From contig CAWEVH010000022.1 of assembly GCA_963812415.1 (NCBI GenBank), positions 1-64,000 on the forward strand: DNA of 64,000 nt. Direction: 5' to 3'. Position 1 is the stretch's first letter, and each line of letters begins with the position of its first letter. Below, in pieces: positions 10,170 to 19,159 of the stretch. Below the pieces are notes generated by a model. That model was not told the DNA's origin. It worked only from the letters and a program-made list of their open reading frames with translations, and ran no database searches. The stretch is from JACVRW01 sp963812415 (lineage in GTDB: Bacteria; Actinomycetota; Thermoleophilia; Solirubrobacterales; Thermoleophilaceae). Position numbers and translations under genes: made by a program.

Positions 10170-11378
10170 GCGAGTTCGGTGCGTTCGGCAACGATGAACC
10201 GACTCGGCGCTCCTCGTTCCACGGTATCGCGCGGCTCGTCAAAAGCTCGTCGTAGAGCGCGTGACGTCGGCGACGAGTCGCTCCACCGAGAACCTGCTGG
10301 CCACATGTGCGCGCGCGGGCACCCATCTCCATGCTGCGCGCTTGTCCGAGGCGAGCTCGGCGATGCCCGCCCGAGCGCGTCGTGGTCGCCGGCGGGGACG
10401 ACGATCCGGTATCCGGCGTGACCACGTCCGCGACGCCCCCCGACGCGCGTGGCGACCGCCGGGTGCCCGCGGCCGCCGCCTCGATCAGCGACACGGGCGT
10501 GCCCTCGTTGTCCGAGCTGAGCACCGCGATGTCGGAGGCGGCCGCCACGGGCACCATGTCCGCGCGGTAGCCCGCGAAGCAGACGTCCGGCCGAACCCCC
10601 AGGCTGCGAGCCAAGCCCTCGAGCTTCGCCCGCAGCCCGCCGTCCCCGACGATCGCCAGCCGCACCGGAGCGCCGGCGTCGCGCGCATGCGCGAAGGCCC
10701 GCAGCAGCACGTCCACCCGCTTGATGGGCGCGAGCCGGCCAACGAACGTGAGGAGCACGCTCTCCGGCCCGCGCTCCCTTCTCGGACGAAACGCGGCGCC
10801 GTCGGCCGGGGTGGCCGCGAGGAAGGGGTCGAGCTCGAGCCCGATGGGGATCACGCGGAACCTCTCGCGCGGCGCGACCCCGAGCCGAACGAGGTCGTCG
10901 ACGGTCGCGGTGCTCACGCCGATCAGCGCGTCGCTCACGGCGGCCAGCCGGCGCTCCAGGCCGCGGTAGAGGGCGTTGCGCGCCGGCCCGAAGTAGCCCT
11001 CGAGCACGTGGCCGTGGTAGGTGTGCACGATGATCGGCCGCGGCTGCCCGGCGAGTACCGCGGCCGTGCGGCCGAGCATGCCGGCCTTGGCGGTGTGCGT
11101 GTGGAGGATGTCGGGCCGCAGGCGGCGGATGTGCGCACGAGCGAGCCCAGCGCGCGCACGTCGTCGTCGGGTCGGAGCTCCGGGCGGAGACCGGGCACCC
11201 GAGCCATCGCGACGCCCCGCGCCCGCACCTCGTCCTCGAGCGAGTCCTCGCCGGCGCCCACCTCGCCGTGGAGCAGCAGCGTCTCGTAGCGCTCCGGGTC
11301 GAGCTTGCTGCTGAGCAGCCCGACGTGGTGGGACGGACCGCCCATGTTGAGCCGAGCGATCACTCGCAGGATCCGGAG
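10156..11378 (-). CDS. Glycosyltransferase family 4 (GT1-type), C-terminal frame breaks
   Basis: The N-terminal fold begins LRILRVIARLNMGGPSHHVG (about 11378-11320). Then come HTYHGHVLEGYFGPARNALY (about 11020-10960), VSDALIGVSTATVDDLVRLG, RVIPIGLELDPF, LTFVGRLAPIKRVDVLLRAF (about 10755-10695) and VLSSDNEGTPVSLIEAAAAG (about 10525-10466), the E-x7-E donor site. The frame is lost near 11140 and between about 10465 and 10260, and recovers for ALYDELLTSRAIPWNEE. The architecture matches GT4 enzymes that add a hexose or GlcNAc to lipid-linked sugar. The reading frame at the N-terminus is continuous with the upstream PNPT gene, so its true start is unclear. The stop overlaps the permease start. 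Confidence 0.8.
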
Positions 11379-11399
11379 CCTGGGGGTGCGGCTAGCACG

Positions 11400-12510
11400 C
11401 GACCCGCCGGGACGCTCGGATGGCGGAACGGCTTGCGTCAGGAGCCGGACTCTTGCTGGCCGGCGTGGGAGCGCGGCGGCCGCGGCGGCCTCGCTCGCGC
11501 GCACGTACGGCCACTCGAGGCCGGCGATCGCCGCCGCGCCCAGGAGCACGTAGCCGGTGGCGGCCGCGAACACGGTGCCGATCGACGAGTCGAACAGCAG
11601 GAAGCCGAGCGCGCACAGCGCCGCCTGCGCGGCTCCGAGCACGAGCGCAACCCGCTGCGGCGGTGCCGAGCAGTCGAGCAGGCGGTGGGTCGTGTGGTCG
11701 CGCCCGCCGGAGAGTACGGGCGCGCCGCGCCGCACCCGCGAGACGACGACGAGCGTGGTGTCGAGCACGATCAGGCCGACGAACGGGACCACGGCGAAGA
11801 CGGCGGCCGTGCCGAAGCCCTCGGTCGACGGGATCGCCGTGAGCATCGCGGCGAGCAGGAACCCGATCGGCATGCTGCCGCCGTCGCCGAGGAAGACCCG
11901 CGCCGGGCGCGCGAGGTTGAAGCGCAGGAACGCCGAGACAGGCGCCCGAGAGACCGAACGCGAGGGCCGCGAGCGGAGTCTCGCCCTGCGTGGCCGCGAG
12001 CACACCGATGCCCGCGGCGGACACGCCGCCGACTGTGCCGGTGGCGCCGTCGAGGTTGTCCATCAGGTTGAACGCGTTGACGAGCCCGACGACCCAGCCG
12101 TCGTGAGCGCGAGGTTGATCCGCGCCCTCGTCGAAGAGCGCCCAGCCCAGGCCGGCCTCCCAGAGCGCGTAGGCGGCCGACGAGCTCGGCGAACACGCGC
12201 ATCAGCGGGCCGAGATGCGACGCGGTCGTCGAGCGTGCCGACGGCGCAGAGCCCGAGCGCGGCCAGCAAGAGGCACGAGGTAGTCGGAGCTGCCGCCGCC
12301 GAGCAGCAGCGCCACCGCCGCGAAGGCCGCCATCACGCCGAGCCCACCGAGGTACGGCGTGGCCGGCCGTGCTTCTTGTAGCCGACGGGGCGGTCCAGGA
12401 AGTTCGTCCGCCACGCCAGCCGGATCGCCAGCGGGACGGTCGCGAGCGTGAGCGCCGAACCCGAGCGCGAACGCCAGCGCCAGCCGCAGCTCATCCGGCA
12501 ACGCCGACAC
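11400..12510 (-). CDS. Polyprenyl-phosphate sugar-1-phosphate transferase (PNPT family, WecA/TagO-like), frameshifted
   Basis: A multi-pass membrane enzyme of the MraY/WecA family. Seen in order: ATPYLGGLGVMAAFAAVALL (about 12360-12300), GTLDDR (about 12245), the Mg-binding AFNLMDNLDGATGTVGGVSA block (about 12075-12020, split by an indel) and VFLGDGGSMPIGFLLAAMLT (about 11895-11835) with later hydrophobic segments VFAVVPFVGLIVLD and GTVFAAATGYVLLGAAAIAG. The family moves a sugar-1-phosphate from a UDP-sugar to undecaprenyl (or decaprenyl) phosphate, the first step of repeat-unit assembly, which matches its position second in the operon. Its start at 12510 lies inside the 3' end of the epimerase gene. 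Frame breaks occur near 12400, 12230-12090 and 11960. Confidence 0.8.
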
Positions 12511-13498
12511 CCTCGCTGACCTCGCCGGACATGAACTCGGCGCGCTCGAAGCGGATCACGTCGTCGATCGCGTCGTCGATGGTGCGCTGCGGCTCCCAGC
12601 CGGTCAGCTCTCGATCAGCCGTGGTGTCCGGCTGGCGGCGCCCGAGCTCCTCGAAGCCCTCGTCGTAGGCCTCCTCGTACGGCACGAAGTCGACCTCGCG
12701 AGGTCGAGTCGGAGCGCGCGATCACGCGGCGCGCGAGTCCGAGGATCGAGATCTCGGTGTGGCAGCCGATGTTGAAGACCTGGCCGACCGCCGCGGTCGC
12801 AGTCGAGCAGCCGCGTGAGCGCCTCGACGGTGTCGTGGACGTGCGCGAAGCAGCGCGTCTGCGTGCCGTCGCCGAAGACGGTCAGCGGCTGGCCGCTCAC
12901 CGCCTGGCGGGCGAAGCGCGGCAGCACCATCCCGTACCTGCCGGTCTGGCGCGGGCCGACCGTGTTGAACAGGCGCACGACGATGTTCTCCGCGCCGAGC
13001 TCCTGGTGGTAGCCGAGCGCGAGCGCCTCGCCGAACGACTTGGACGTCGCGTAGTTCCAGCGCGCCTTCTGGGTCTCGCCGTAGATGCGATCCGAGTGCT
13101 CGGTCAGCGCGCCGTTGCTGAGCTTGCCGTAGACCTCGGAGGTCGAGGCGAACAGCACGCGCTTCTTCAGGCCGGCGGCGGCCGAGAGCACGACGTCGGT
13201 GCCCCGGACGTTCGTTGAGCAGCGTGTCCACGGGCCGGTCGACCACCAGGCTCACGCCCACGGCCGAGGCGAGGTGGACGCAGGCGTCGACGTCCTCGAG
13301 CAGCCCGAGGACGAGGTCCTCGTCGAGGACCGAGCCCTCGACGAACTCGACCCGGCGCGAGCGCAGCAGGTGCTCGATGTTCGAGATGCGCCCGGTGCTG
13401 AGATCGTCGAGCACGAGGACTTCATGGCCGTCCGCCGAAAGACGGTCGGATAGGTGGGAGCCGATGAATCCTGCTCCACCCGTGATCAAGTACCTCAA
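12491..13498 (-). CDS. NAD-dependent sugar epimerase/dehydratase (extended SDR), frameshifted
   Basis: First gene of the minus-strand operon. It starts with TTG at 13498: MRYLITGGAGFIGSH is the Rossmann GxxGxxG motif. The first half stays in one frame through ACVHLASAVGVSLVVDRPVD (about 13275-13220). After a break near 13210 it continues as RVLFASTSEVYGKLSNGALT (about 13165-13105), YATSKSFGEALALGYHQELG (YxxxK catalytic pair, about 13050-12995), RLFNTVGPRQTGRYGMVLPR and AVSGQPLTVFGDGTQTRCFA. Further breaks near 12795 and 12700-12600 precede ELTGWEPQRTIDDAIDDVIR at the end. It resembles UDP-glucose 4-epimerases and UDP-glucuronate decarboxylases; the specific reaction is undecided. It presumably makes a nucleotide sugar for the cluster. 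Confidence 0.82.
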
Positions 13499-13622
13499 GA
13501 GCGAGTCCCTTTTCTGTTTGGTGTGGGCCTATGCGACGTGCGGGCGCGGATTCCCGTGCCCGAATGAGGCACACCGCGCGTCCAAGGCGGCGAAAGCCAC
13601 CATAAGCGGGATGCGGAAATAG

Positions 13623-13642
13623 CGCAAACGTCTACTTTTGCG
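13623..13642 (-). terminator. Small hairpin at the end of the hydrolase gene
   Basis: CGCAAA (13623-13628) and TTTGCG (13637-13642) form a 6-bp stem with an 8-base loop, straddling the TAG of the glycoside hydrolase. There is no strong T-run after it on the minus strand, so it would be a weak terminator. The 133 bases between the hydrolase end and the epimerase start (13498) hold nothing else I recognise apart from the likely operon promoter. Confidence 0.25.
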
Positions 13643-15343
13643 GTCCCCGCTCAAGTTCGGAGGGTCTGCGCCGATAGGCGCGCCGCGGCGCGGTCTCACG
13701 GCCGCGATGCGGCTCGTACGGCGCGCTAGCCGCGCCGACGAGCCCTGAGGCCTGCTGCAGCGCCTCGAGCGCCGGCTTCGGCGAGCCGTCCTGGCGCAAG
13801 AGGCCGGTATGCAGGCCCCAGTGATCCCGGGCGCCCGGCGCGGCGGAGACGTCGCGCCAGTTGAAGTAGAACATCCCGTCCAGGCGCAGCCCGTCGGCGA
13901 GCCGCGCGAGCCGGCTGGTCGTGCTCCGGATCAGGGCGGCCTGGCCGGCCTCGCCGACGACGAGCGCGCGCTCGGCCGGGCCGCCGGTCGCCCAGCCCAG
14001 CTCGGTCACGAGCAGGCGGGCGTCGTCACCGGCGCGCTCGAGCTCGCGGACCGCCGCGGTGAGCTGGTCGATCACGAGGTCCGAGGCCGGCGCGTAGGGG
14101 TGGACGGCGAGCTGGTCGAAGCTGTCCCTCGCGCCGGCGGCGTACATGCCCTGGAGGAACGGGACGAGCTTCAGCCCGAGCTCGCTGTCGTTGAGCCCGG
14201 CGGTCACGACCGTGGCGCCGGGGTCGGCCGTCTTGATCGCAGCGGAGGCCGCCTGCAGGAGCGCGGTGTACGCGGCCGGGTTCGGTCCGGCCGGCCAGTA
14301 GAACGGGATGTTGGGCTCGTTCCAGATCTGCCAGGCGCGGATCGGCCGCTCGGGGACCGCCGGGTGCTCGCGCCAGAGGCTGCCGCCGGGGCCGTAGCGG
14401 CGGACGAGCGCTGCCGCGAACGTGCCGAAGCTGGCGTTGTCGGCGGGCGGGTAGACGCCGCGCTCGGCGCCGCTCGCGGGCCGGCTCGAGCGGAACGCGG
14501 GCGGGTCGAAGAGCACCGGCAGGACCGAGAGGCCCTGGCGGGCGGCGGCGAGCACGAACCCGTCGTGCAGCTCGAAGTCGTAGTGCCCCGGGCGTGGGCT
14601 CGATCACGCGACCACAGGAAGGGATGGCGAACCGTGCCCGCGCCGGCCGCGGCGATCGCGCCCATGGTCCTCGCGCGGCTCGGGTCGGCGTCCGTGCCCC
14701 AGAAGGCGTCGTCCGCCGTCAGCCCGACGAAGCCGGGTCGGGCGGGCAGCGCGCCGGAGGTGCCGACGAGCGCGTCGCCCGAGCTGTCGCTGTCGTCGTC
14801 GAAGGCGTTGGCGACCCCGTCGCTGTCGATGTCGTGGTCGTAGTTCAGGTGCTTGGTGTCGGCGTCGGCGTCGTGGTCGGCCTTGTTGGCGCGGCGGTCG
14901 GCGTCGATGTCGCGGTCGCCGGCGTTCCAAGCCAGGTCGGCGTCCATGTCGGGGTCGACGGGGTTCAGGAGGCGGTCGCCGTCGATGTCGGGGTCGCGGC
15001 CGTTCGGGATGCCGTCGCCGTCGATGTCCAGGTCGCGGTCGTTCCGGATGCCGTCCCGGTCCACGTCGCCGACGCGCAGGCGAAAGCCGCGCCTCTTCTT
15101 CGGCTTCCGGCAGGCGCGGCGCTTGGCGCTGCGGCGCGCCTTCGGCCTCGAGGGCCGCTTGGCCGTGCCCTTGCGGCAGACCTTGGCCTTGCCCCGCGCC
15201 TTTGCCTTCGGCGCTCCCTTCTTCGCGCCCGCCACGGTGGCGCTCGCGTCCGCGGCTCCCTGGCCCGCCAGAAGAGCGCAGGCGAGCGCGACTGCCGCGA
15301 GCAGCCGGACGGCCTGGCCTCGAAGTCGGGCGACGGAGGGCAT
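13632..15343 (-). CDS. Secreted clan GH-A glycoside hydrolase with N-terminal calcium-repeat domain (paired frameshifts)
   Basis: Starts at ATG 15343 with a signal peptide (MPSVARLRGQAVRLLAAVAL, cleavage likely after GAADA). A very basic linker follows (about 15230-15100). Then comes an Asp-rich region of DxDxDG-type repeats (about 15070-14770, for example DIDGDGIPNGRDPDIDGD) resembling thrombospondin type 3 calcium loops. The catalytic barrel follows: IWNEPNIPFYW has the presumed acid/base Glu (codon 14316-14318), and VTELGWATGG the presumed nucleophile Glu (codon 14001-14003), about 105 residues later, as in GH5/GH39-like enzymes. Two compensating indels at about 14584-14612 (a missing base, then GGGG for GGG) break the literal frame. 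Substrate unknown; location next to a glycan cluster hints at self-polymer trimming. Confidence 0.8.
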
Positions 15344-15474
15344 CGCGCATCTCGCTCGGGCTGTCCAGGCGTGTCCAGGAGCACTGTTCGGCGCCCGTCG
15401 AACATGGGGCCATTAGCCGGCCGCCGGTGACTAGACGGATGGCCCTCGCCGAATGCGGTGTACCGTGGAAACGA

Positions 15475-16401
15475 GTGAAGGTCCTGGTCACCGGCGGGGG
15501 CGGCTTCATCGGGTCGCACATCGTGGACCGCCTGCTGGCGGACGGGCACGGCGTGCGCGTGCTCGACAACTTCGCCACCGGGCGCCGCGAGAACCTGCTC
15601 GACGTGCTCGACGAGATCGAGCTGGTGGAGGGCGACATCCAGAGCTACGAGCGCGTCCACAACGCGGTGGCGGGCTGCGAGGTCGTGCTCCATCAGGGCG
15701 CGCTGCCGTCGGTGCCGCGCTCCGTCCAGGACCCGCTCACGAGCAACGCCACCAACGTCACCGGCACCCTGAACGTGCTGCTGGCGGCGCGGGACGCCGG
15801 GGTGAGGCGGGTCGTCTACGCCTCGTCCTCCTCGATCTACGGCGCCAACCCGGAGCTGCCGAAGCACGAGGGCCTCCAGCCGCAGCCGATCTCCCCGTAC
15901 GCCGTGGCCAAGCTGGCCGGCGAGGGCTTCTGCCGCAGCTTCCACGAGGTCTTCGGCCTCGAGACGGTGGCCCTGCGCTACTTCAACGTCTTCGGACCGC
16001 GGCAGGACCCGCTCTCGCAGTACGCGGCGGTGGTGCCGAACTTCATCACCGCGCTGATGAACGGCGCGCGCCCCGTCGTCTACGGGGACGGTGAGCAGTC
16101 ACGCGACTTCACCTACGTCGGAAACGTCGTGGACGGGAACGTCCTCGCGATGAGCGCCGACGGCGTGGGCGGCAAGGTCTACAACCTGGCCGCCGGCGAC
16201 CGCACGACCCTGAACGAGCTGCTCGGCCACATCGGCCGGCTGGTGGGCCGCGACCACGACGCCCGCTACGAGCCCCCGCGGCTCGGCGACGTGAAGCACT
16301 CGCAGGCGGATGTGAGCGCGGCGGCGCGCGACCTCGGCTACGAGTCGAGGGTCTCGGTCGAGGAGGGCCTGCGGCTCACGCTCGACTGGTTTCGCGCCTG
16401 A
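15475..16401 (+). CDS. NAD-dependent UDP-sugar 4-epimerase (WbpP/GalE-like)
   Basis: Intact 308-residue extended SDR. The start is GTG at 15475 because VKVLVTGGGGFIGSH then begins exactly at the first strand; an in-frame ATG at 15439 would add 12 unsupported residues. NAD loop GxxGxxG at residues 7-13; SSSSIYG near 116-122; catalytic Tyr142 and Lys146 in SPYAVAKLAGEGF; then RYFNVFGPRQDPLSQYAAVV and DGEQSRDFTYVGNV. LPSVPRSVQDPLTSNATNVT and the late GDVKHSQADVSAA are typical of the WbpP/UDP-GlcNAc 4-epimerase group, so that substrate is favoured over UDP-glucose. Divergent from the hydrolase with 131 bases between. Likely supplies a nucleotide sugar for surface glycan. Confidence 0.88.
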   Translation: MKVLVTGGGGFIGSHIVDRLLADGHGVRVLDNFATGRRENLLDVLDEIELVEGDIQSYERVHNAVAGCEVVLHQGALPSVPRSVQDPLTSNATNVTGTLNVLLAARDAGVRRVVYASSSSIYGANPELPKHEGLQPQPISPYAVAKLAGEGFCRSFHEVFGLETVALRYFNVFGPRQDPLSQYAAVVPNFITALMNGARPVVYGDGEQSRDFTYVGNVVDGNVLAMSADGVGGKVYNLAAGDRTTLNELLGHIGRLVGRDHDARYEPPRLGDVKHSQADVSAAARDLGYESRVSVEEGLRLTLDWFRA

Positions 16402-17202
16402 ACAGGCCGACCAGGAACGCCCCATGGATGGGGTCGATCCGGGTCGCCAGGCGCGCCATGCGCGGCGGGAGCGGGTAGTACCCCACCGTACGCGTGGAGA
16501 CCCGCTCGAGGCCGTGGTACTCGCATAGCTCTGACAGTGCGCGGGCGGTGAACAGCCGCAGGTGCGTGCGCCCCGCGTCGCGGTGGCGGTCGCCGTGCTC
16601 GGGGTTGAGCGGGTTGCCGAGAATCAGGTCGTCGCTCACATGAATCGGCATCGGCTGCCAGCCGAGGGTGAGCGAGATCACGTTGTGCCAGCTCGACGAG
16701 GTTGTTCGTGGAGATGCAGGCGATCCCCTGGGGAGTGAGCACGCGCCGGATCTCGGCCAGGAAGCGGTCGGTCCGGCGGATGTGCTCGATCACCTGGTTC
16801 GCGTGGACGACGTCGAACGAGCTGCGTCGTCGAACGGCAGGCCCTCGTCGATGTCGCCCACCTGCACGTCGATGCCGCGCCGGCGGGCGATCTCGGCGTG
16901 CACGTCAAGCAGCTCGACCCCGGCCACGGACCCGGCGCGCAGGCGGGCCGCGACCCGCATGGTGAACTCGCCGTCGTGCGGGCCGAGGTCGAGCAGGCGC
17001 GACCCGGGACGCGGCTTCAGCATCTTCAGGATCGCCCGCCGGTTCTGCTCCTCGGTGGCAAGGAAGACCCGCCGGAGGTAGCCGATGGACTCCTCGGCGG
17101 CGCCCGGCTGTGGCGGGACCGACTCCAGCGGACGGAGGTCGGGAGGGGCGCCGAGCGGGTCGAGCGAGGGGTCTGGTTGCGCGGTTCACGGACATCACCA
17201 TC
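16376..17202 (-). pseudogene. Class I SAM-dependent methyltransferase, frameshifted
   Basis: Start ATG at 17202 (MVMSVNRATRP; alternative ATG 17196). Blocks: EEQNRRAILKMLKPRPGSRL-like coding leading to LLDLGPHDGEFTMRVAARLR (SAM loop, about 16995-16935), GSVAGVELLDVHAEIARRRG plus IDVQVGDIDEGLPFDD (about 16925-16835), VIEHIRRTDRFLAEIRRVLT plus PQGIACISTNNLVELA (about 16795-16690) and SLTLGWQPMPIHVSDDLILG to the end (about 16675-16376). Frame changes fall near 17170, 16830 and 16685. The layout is that of ubiE-like methyltransferases near glycan genes. The substrate is unknown. The C-terminus overlaps tail-to-tail with the epimerase gene by 26 bases. Confidence 0.7.
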
Positions 17203-17251
17203 GTGTGTCTACGCGCGGGATTGCGCAAGTCTGACTTGCTGCGTCCGTCGG

Positions 17252-17948
17252 CTAGTGCCGCCAGACGCAGGCGAAGGCGATCGGGTGGCCCCGAAGGGGC
17301 TCCCATTTCGGCTTCAGCTCGACCCAGTCGTCGTCGATCACCCGCTCGCGCAGCTCGGCCAGCTGCCAGCCCGACCCGAGGGCGGCCGCAGCGTGCTCGC
17401 TGAGCAGGTGGACGTGGGTCTCGATCGCGACCGGCTCTCCGGCGGCGTCCTCGTAATGGGTGGGCATGCCCGACGCCATGATGAAGTGCGGGTGGAAGCC
17501 CACGAGCACGTAGGTCGCAGGGGAGCGCGCGAGCCGCGCGGCCTCCTCGTAGAGCGGCCGCACGTCCGGCAGGTGCTCGTCCACGAGCGAGGTGGTGACG
17601 AGGTCGTACCCGTTCGAGGGCAGGCCGGTCGCGGTCACATCGGCCTCGACGAGCCGCCGGAACACGCCGCGCGAGCGTGCCCTCTCGAGCATCTCGGGTG
17701 TGAGATCGACGCCGTCGATCGCGCCGGCTCCCTGCGCGGCGAGCCAGGCGCCGGTGCGTCCGGTGCCGCAGCCGAGGTCCGCCACCTCGCGCGCGTCCTC
17801 CCAGCGCACGGTCGCGAAGGGCCTCGAGCAGCTCGATGTCCATCGCGTTCTCGACTGCGCCCTCGTAGGTGTCGGCCCACGCGCGGTAGCCGGTGCGGAT
17901 GTCGACGGTGCGGTAGCCGCGGCGGTCGAATGGGGAGAAGTCGGCCAC
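17252..17948 (-). CDS. Class I SAM-dependent methyltransferase (one frameshift)
   Basis: GTG start at 17948 gives VADFSPFDRRGYRTVDIRTG then YRAWADTYEGAVENAMDIEL plus LEALRDRALGG. The frame breaks near 17820 and continues as VADLGCGTGRTGAWLAAQGA (SAM loop DLGCGTG, about 17790-17735), GVDLTPEMLERARSRGVFRR, VEADVTATGLPSNGYDLVTT and LYEEAARLARSPATYVLVGF. The C-terminal FHPHFIMASGMPTHYEDAAG plus ETHVHLLSEHAAAALGSGWQ resembles methyltransferases acting on small hydroxylated substrates. About 232 residues when joined. The literal sequence splits it because one base is wrong in the run around 17818-17822. Divergent from the DUF6929 gene, whose first possible start is only 7 bases away. Confidence 0.75.
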
Positions 17949-17955
17949 CCCCTGA

Positions 17956-19065
17956 TTGAAGCGAAGCCCCAGCGGGCAACCCACCCACGTGGACCGCCAG
18001 AGCGCGACACCCGAGGATCTGCCGCCGCTCGAGCTGCGCAAGCTGCGCGACCTGGAGGTGCGCGAGCCGGCCGGGCCCGGGCGACCGTCGCACCTGAGCG
18101 CCGCCAGCGGCGTTGTCCGGCGCGGCGACTTCGTGTACGTGATCGGCGACGACGAGCTCCACCTCGGCGTGTTCGAGGTCTCCTCCGGCGAGCCGGGCCA
18201 TCTCGTGCGCGTGCTCTCCGGCGAGCTGCCCGACGACCACGGCGAGCGCTCGAAGCACAAGCCCGACCTCGAGGCGCTCACGCTGCTGCCGCCGTTCGAG
18301 GAGCATCCGTACGGAGCCCTGCTCGGGCTCGGCTCCGGCTCGGGTCCGGAGCGCGACCGCGGCTTCGTCTGCGCGCTCGGCGCCGACGGCTCGCTCGGCG
18401 GCGACCCCCGCGAGGTCGACCTGGCGCCCGTCTACGAGCTGCTTCGCGAGCACGTCGCCGAGCTGAACGTCGAGGGCGCGGCGACGATGGCCGACCGGCT
18501 CTGGCTTCTCCAGCGCGGCAACTCAGAGCTCGGGTCCAACGTCGTGGCCGAGCTGTCACTCGATCACGTGATGGCCTCGCTGCGCCAGGACCTGCGCATC
18601 GACGCGCACGAGCTCGCGAACGTCCGCTCCTACGAGCTCGGGGACATCGACGGGGTCGAGCTGACGTTCAGCGACGCAACCCCGATCGCCGAGCAGCTCG
18701 TGGTGTTCACCGCCTCCGCCGAGGCCGAGGACGGCCGCATCTGCGGCTCGGTCGTGGGGACGCTGCAGCCCGACGGCAACGTCGAGCGGCTGCGCACGAT
18801 CGATCGCAAGTGGAAGGTCGAGGGCGTGCACGCTGCGATGGACGCCGGCGTGCTCGACTTCACCTTCGTCTGCGATCAGGACGACCCGGACGCACCCTCG
18901 CCGCTCTTGTCGGCCACGATGCCTCTCGACGGCAGGCTCGAGTACGCGCCGGGCCTCGTCCGGCTGAGCCCTGCTCAGAAGACGAACGCGATCAGCAGGA
19001 CGATGATCAGGATGAGCAGGATCGTTCCGATTCCGATGTACATGCGACTTCCTCCCGGTCGTTGA
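17956..19065 (+). CDS. DUF6929 family protein (phytase-like/beta-propeller-type, function unknown)
   Basis: 369 residues from the first ATG. The recognisable domain starts around LPPLELRKLRDLEVREPAGP (residue 22), and SGVVRRGDFVYVIGDDELHL, KHKPDLEALTLLPPFEEHPY, ALLGLGSGSGPERDRGFVCA and LNVEGAATMADRLWLLQRGN are arranged as in DUF6929, a propeller-like family found beside soluble metabolic enzymes. No signal peptide. The real start could be later (GTG near 17990), since the first ATG lies 7 bases from the divergent methyltransferase start. The last 30 residues (after LSPAQ) are basic and unlike the rest, and lie antisense to a 22-codon gene; an indel may hide the true stop near 18970. No reaction is proposed. 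Confidence 0.7.
   Translation: MKRSPSGQPTHVDRQSATPEDLPPLELRKLRDLEVREPAGPGRPSHLSAASGVVRRGDFVYVIGDDELHLGVFEVSSGEPGHLVRVLSGELPDDHGERSKHKPDLEALTLLPPFEEHPYGALLGLGSGSGPERDRGFVCALGADGSLGGDPREVDLAPVYELLREHVAELNVEGAATMADRLWLLQRGNSELGSNVVAELSLDHVMASLRQDLRIDAHELANVRSYELGDIDGVELTFSDATPIAEQLVVFTASAEAEDGRICGSVVGTLQPDGNVERLRTIDRKWKVEGVHAAMDAGVLDFTFVCDQDDPDAPSPLLSATMPLDGRLEYAPGLVRLSPAQKTNAISRTMIRMSRIVPIPMYMRLPPGR
18975..19043 (-). CDS. Tiny single-pass membrane protein (22 residues)
   Basis: ATG at 19043 reads MYIGIGTILLILIIVLLIAF then VF and a TGA at 18975. It is preceded by GGGAGGAAGTCGC, a strong Shine-Dalgarno at good spacing. The peptide is essentially one transmembrane helix with a short polar start. 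Tiny hydrophobic proteins beginning MYIG are familiar in actinobacterial genomes but have no known function. It is transcribed toward the DUF6929 gene and overlaps its 3' end. It is too short for most gene finders. The ribosome binding site and the wholly hydrophobic sequence make chance unlikely. Confidence 0.65.
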   Translation of the reverse strand: MYIGIGTILLILIIVLLIAFVF

Positions 19066-19119
19066 CGGAGCCCTCATGCCCGGTCGGTGACCACTGCAAT
19101 CGCTGCCACTCTTAGTTAG

Positions 19120-19148
19120 TTGACACTTACGTAAGCATAAGCTAACGT
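19120..19148 (+). promoter_or_regulatory. Promoter and probable operator of the ArsR-SRPBCC operon
   Basis: TTGACA (19120-19125) and TAACGT (19143-19148) are separated by exactly 17 bases. The spacer begins with the perfect 10-bp palindrome CTTACGTAAG (19126-19135), and ACGTAAGC occurs twice (19128-19135 area and 19145-19152). The ATG of the ArsR gene is at 19160, 11 bases after the -10 box, with no Shine-Dalgarno, so the mRNA would be leaderless or nearly so. The palindrome between -35 and -10 is where an autorepressing ArsR protein would be expected to bind; that is inference. Confidence 0.7.
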
Positions 19149-19159
19149 AAGCTCTCGAC

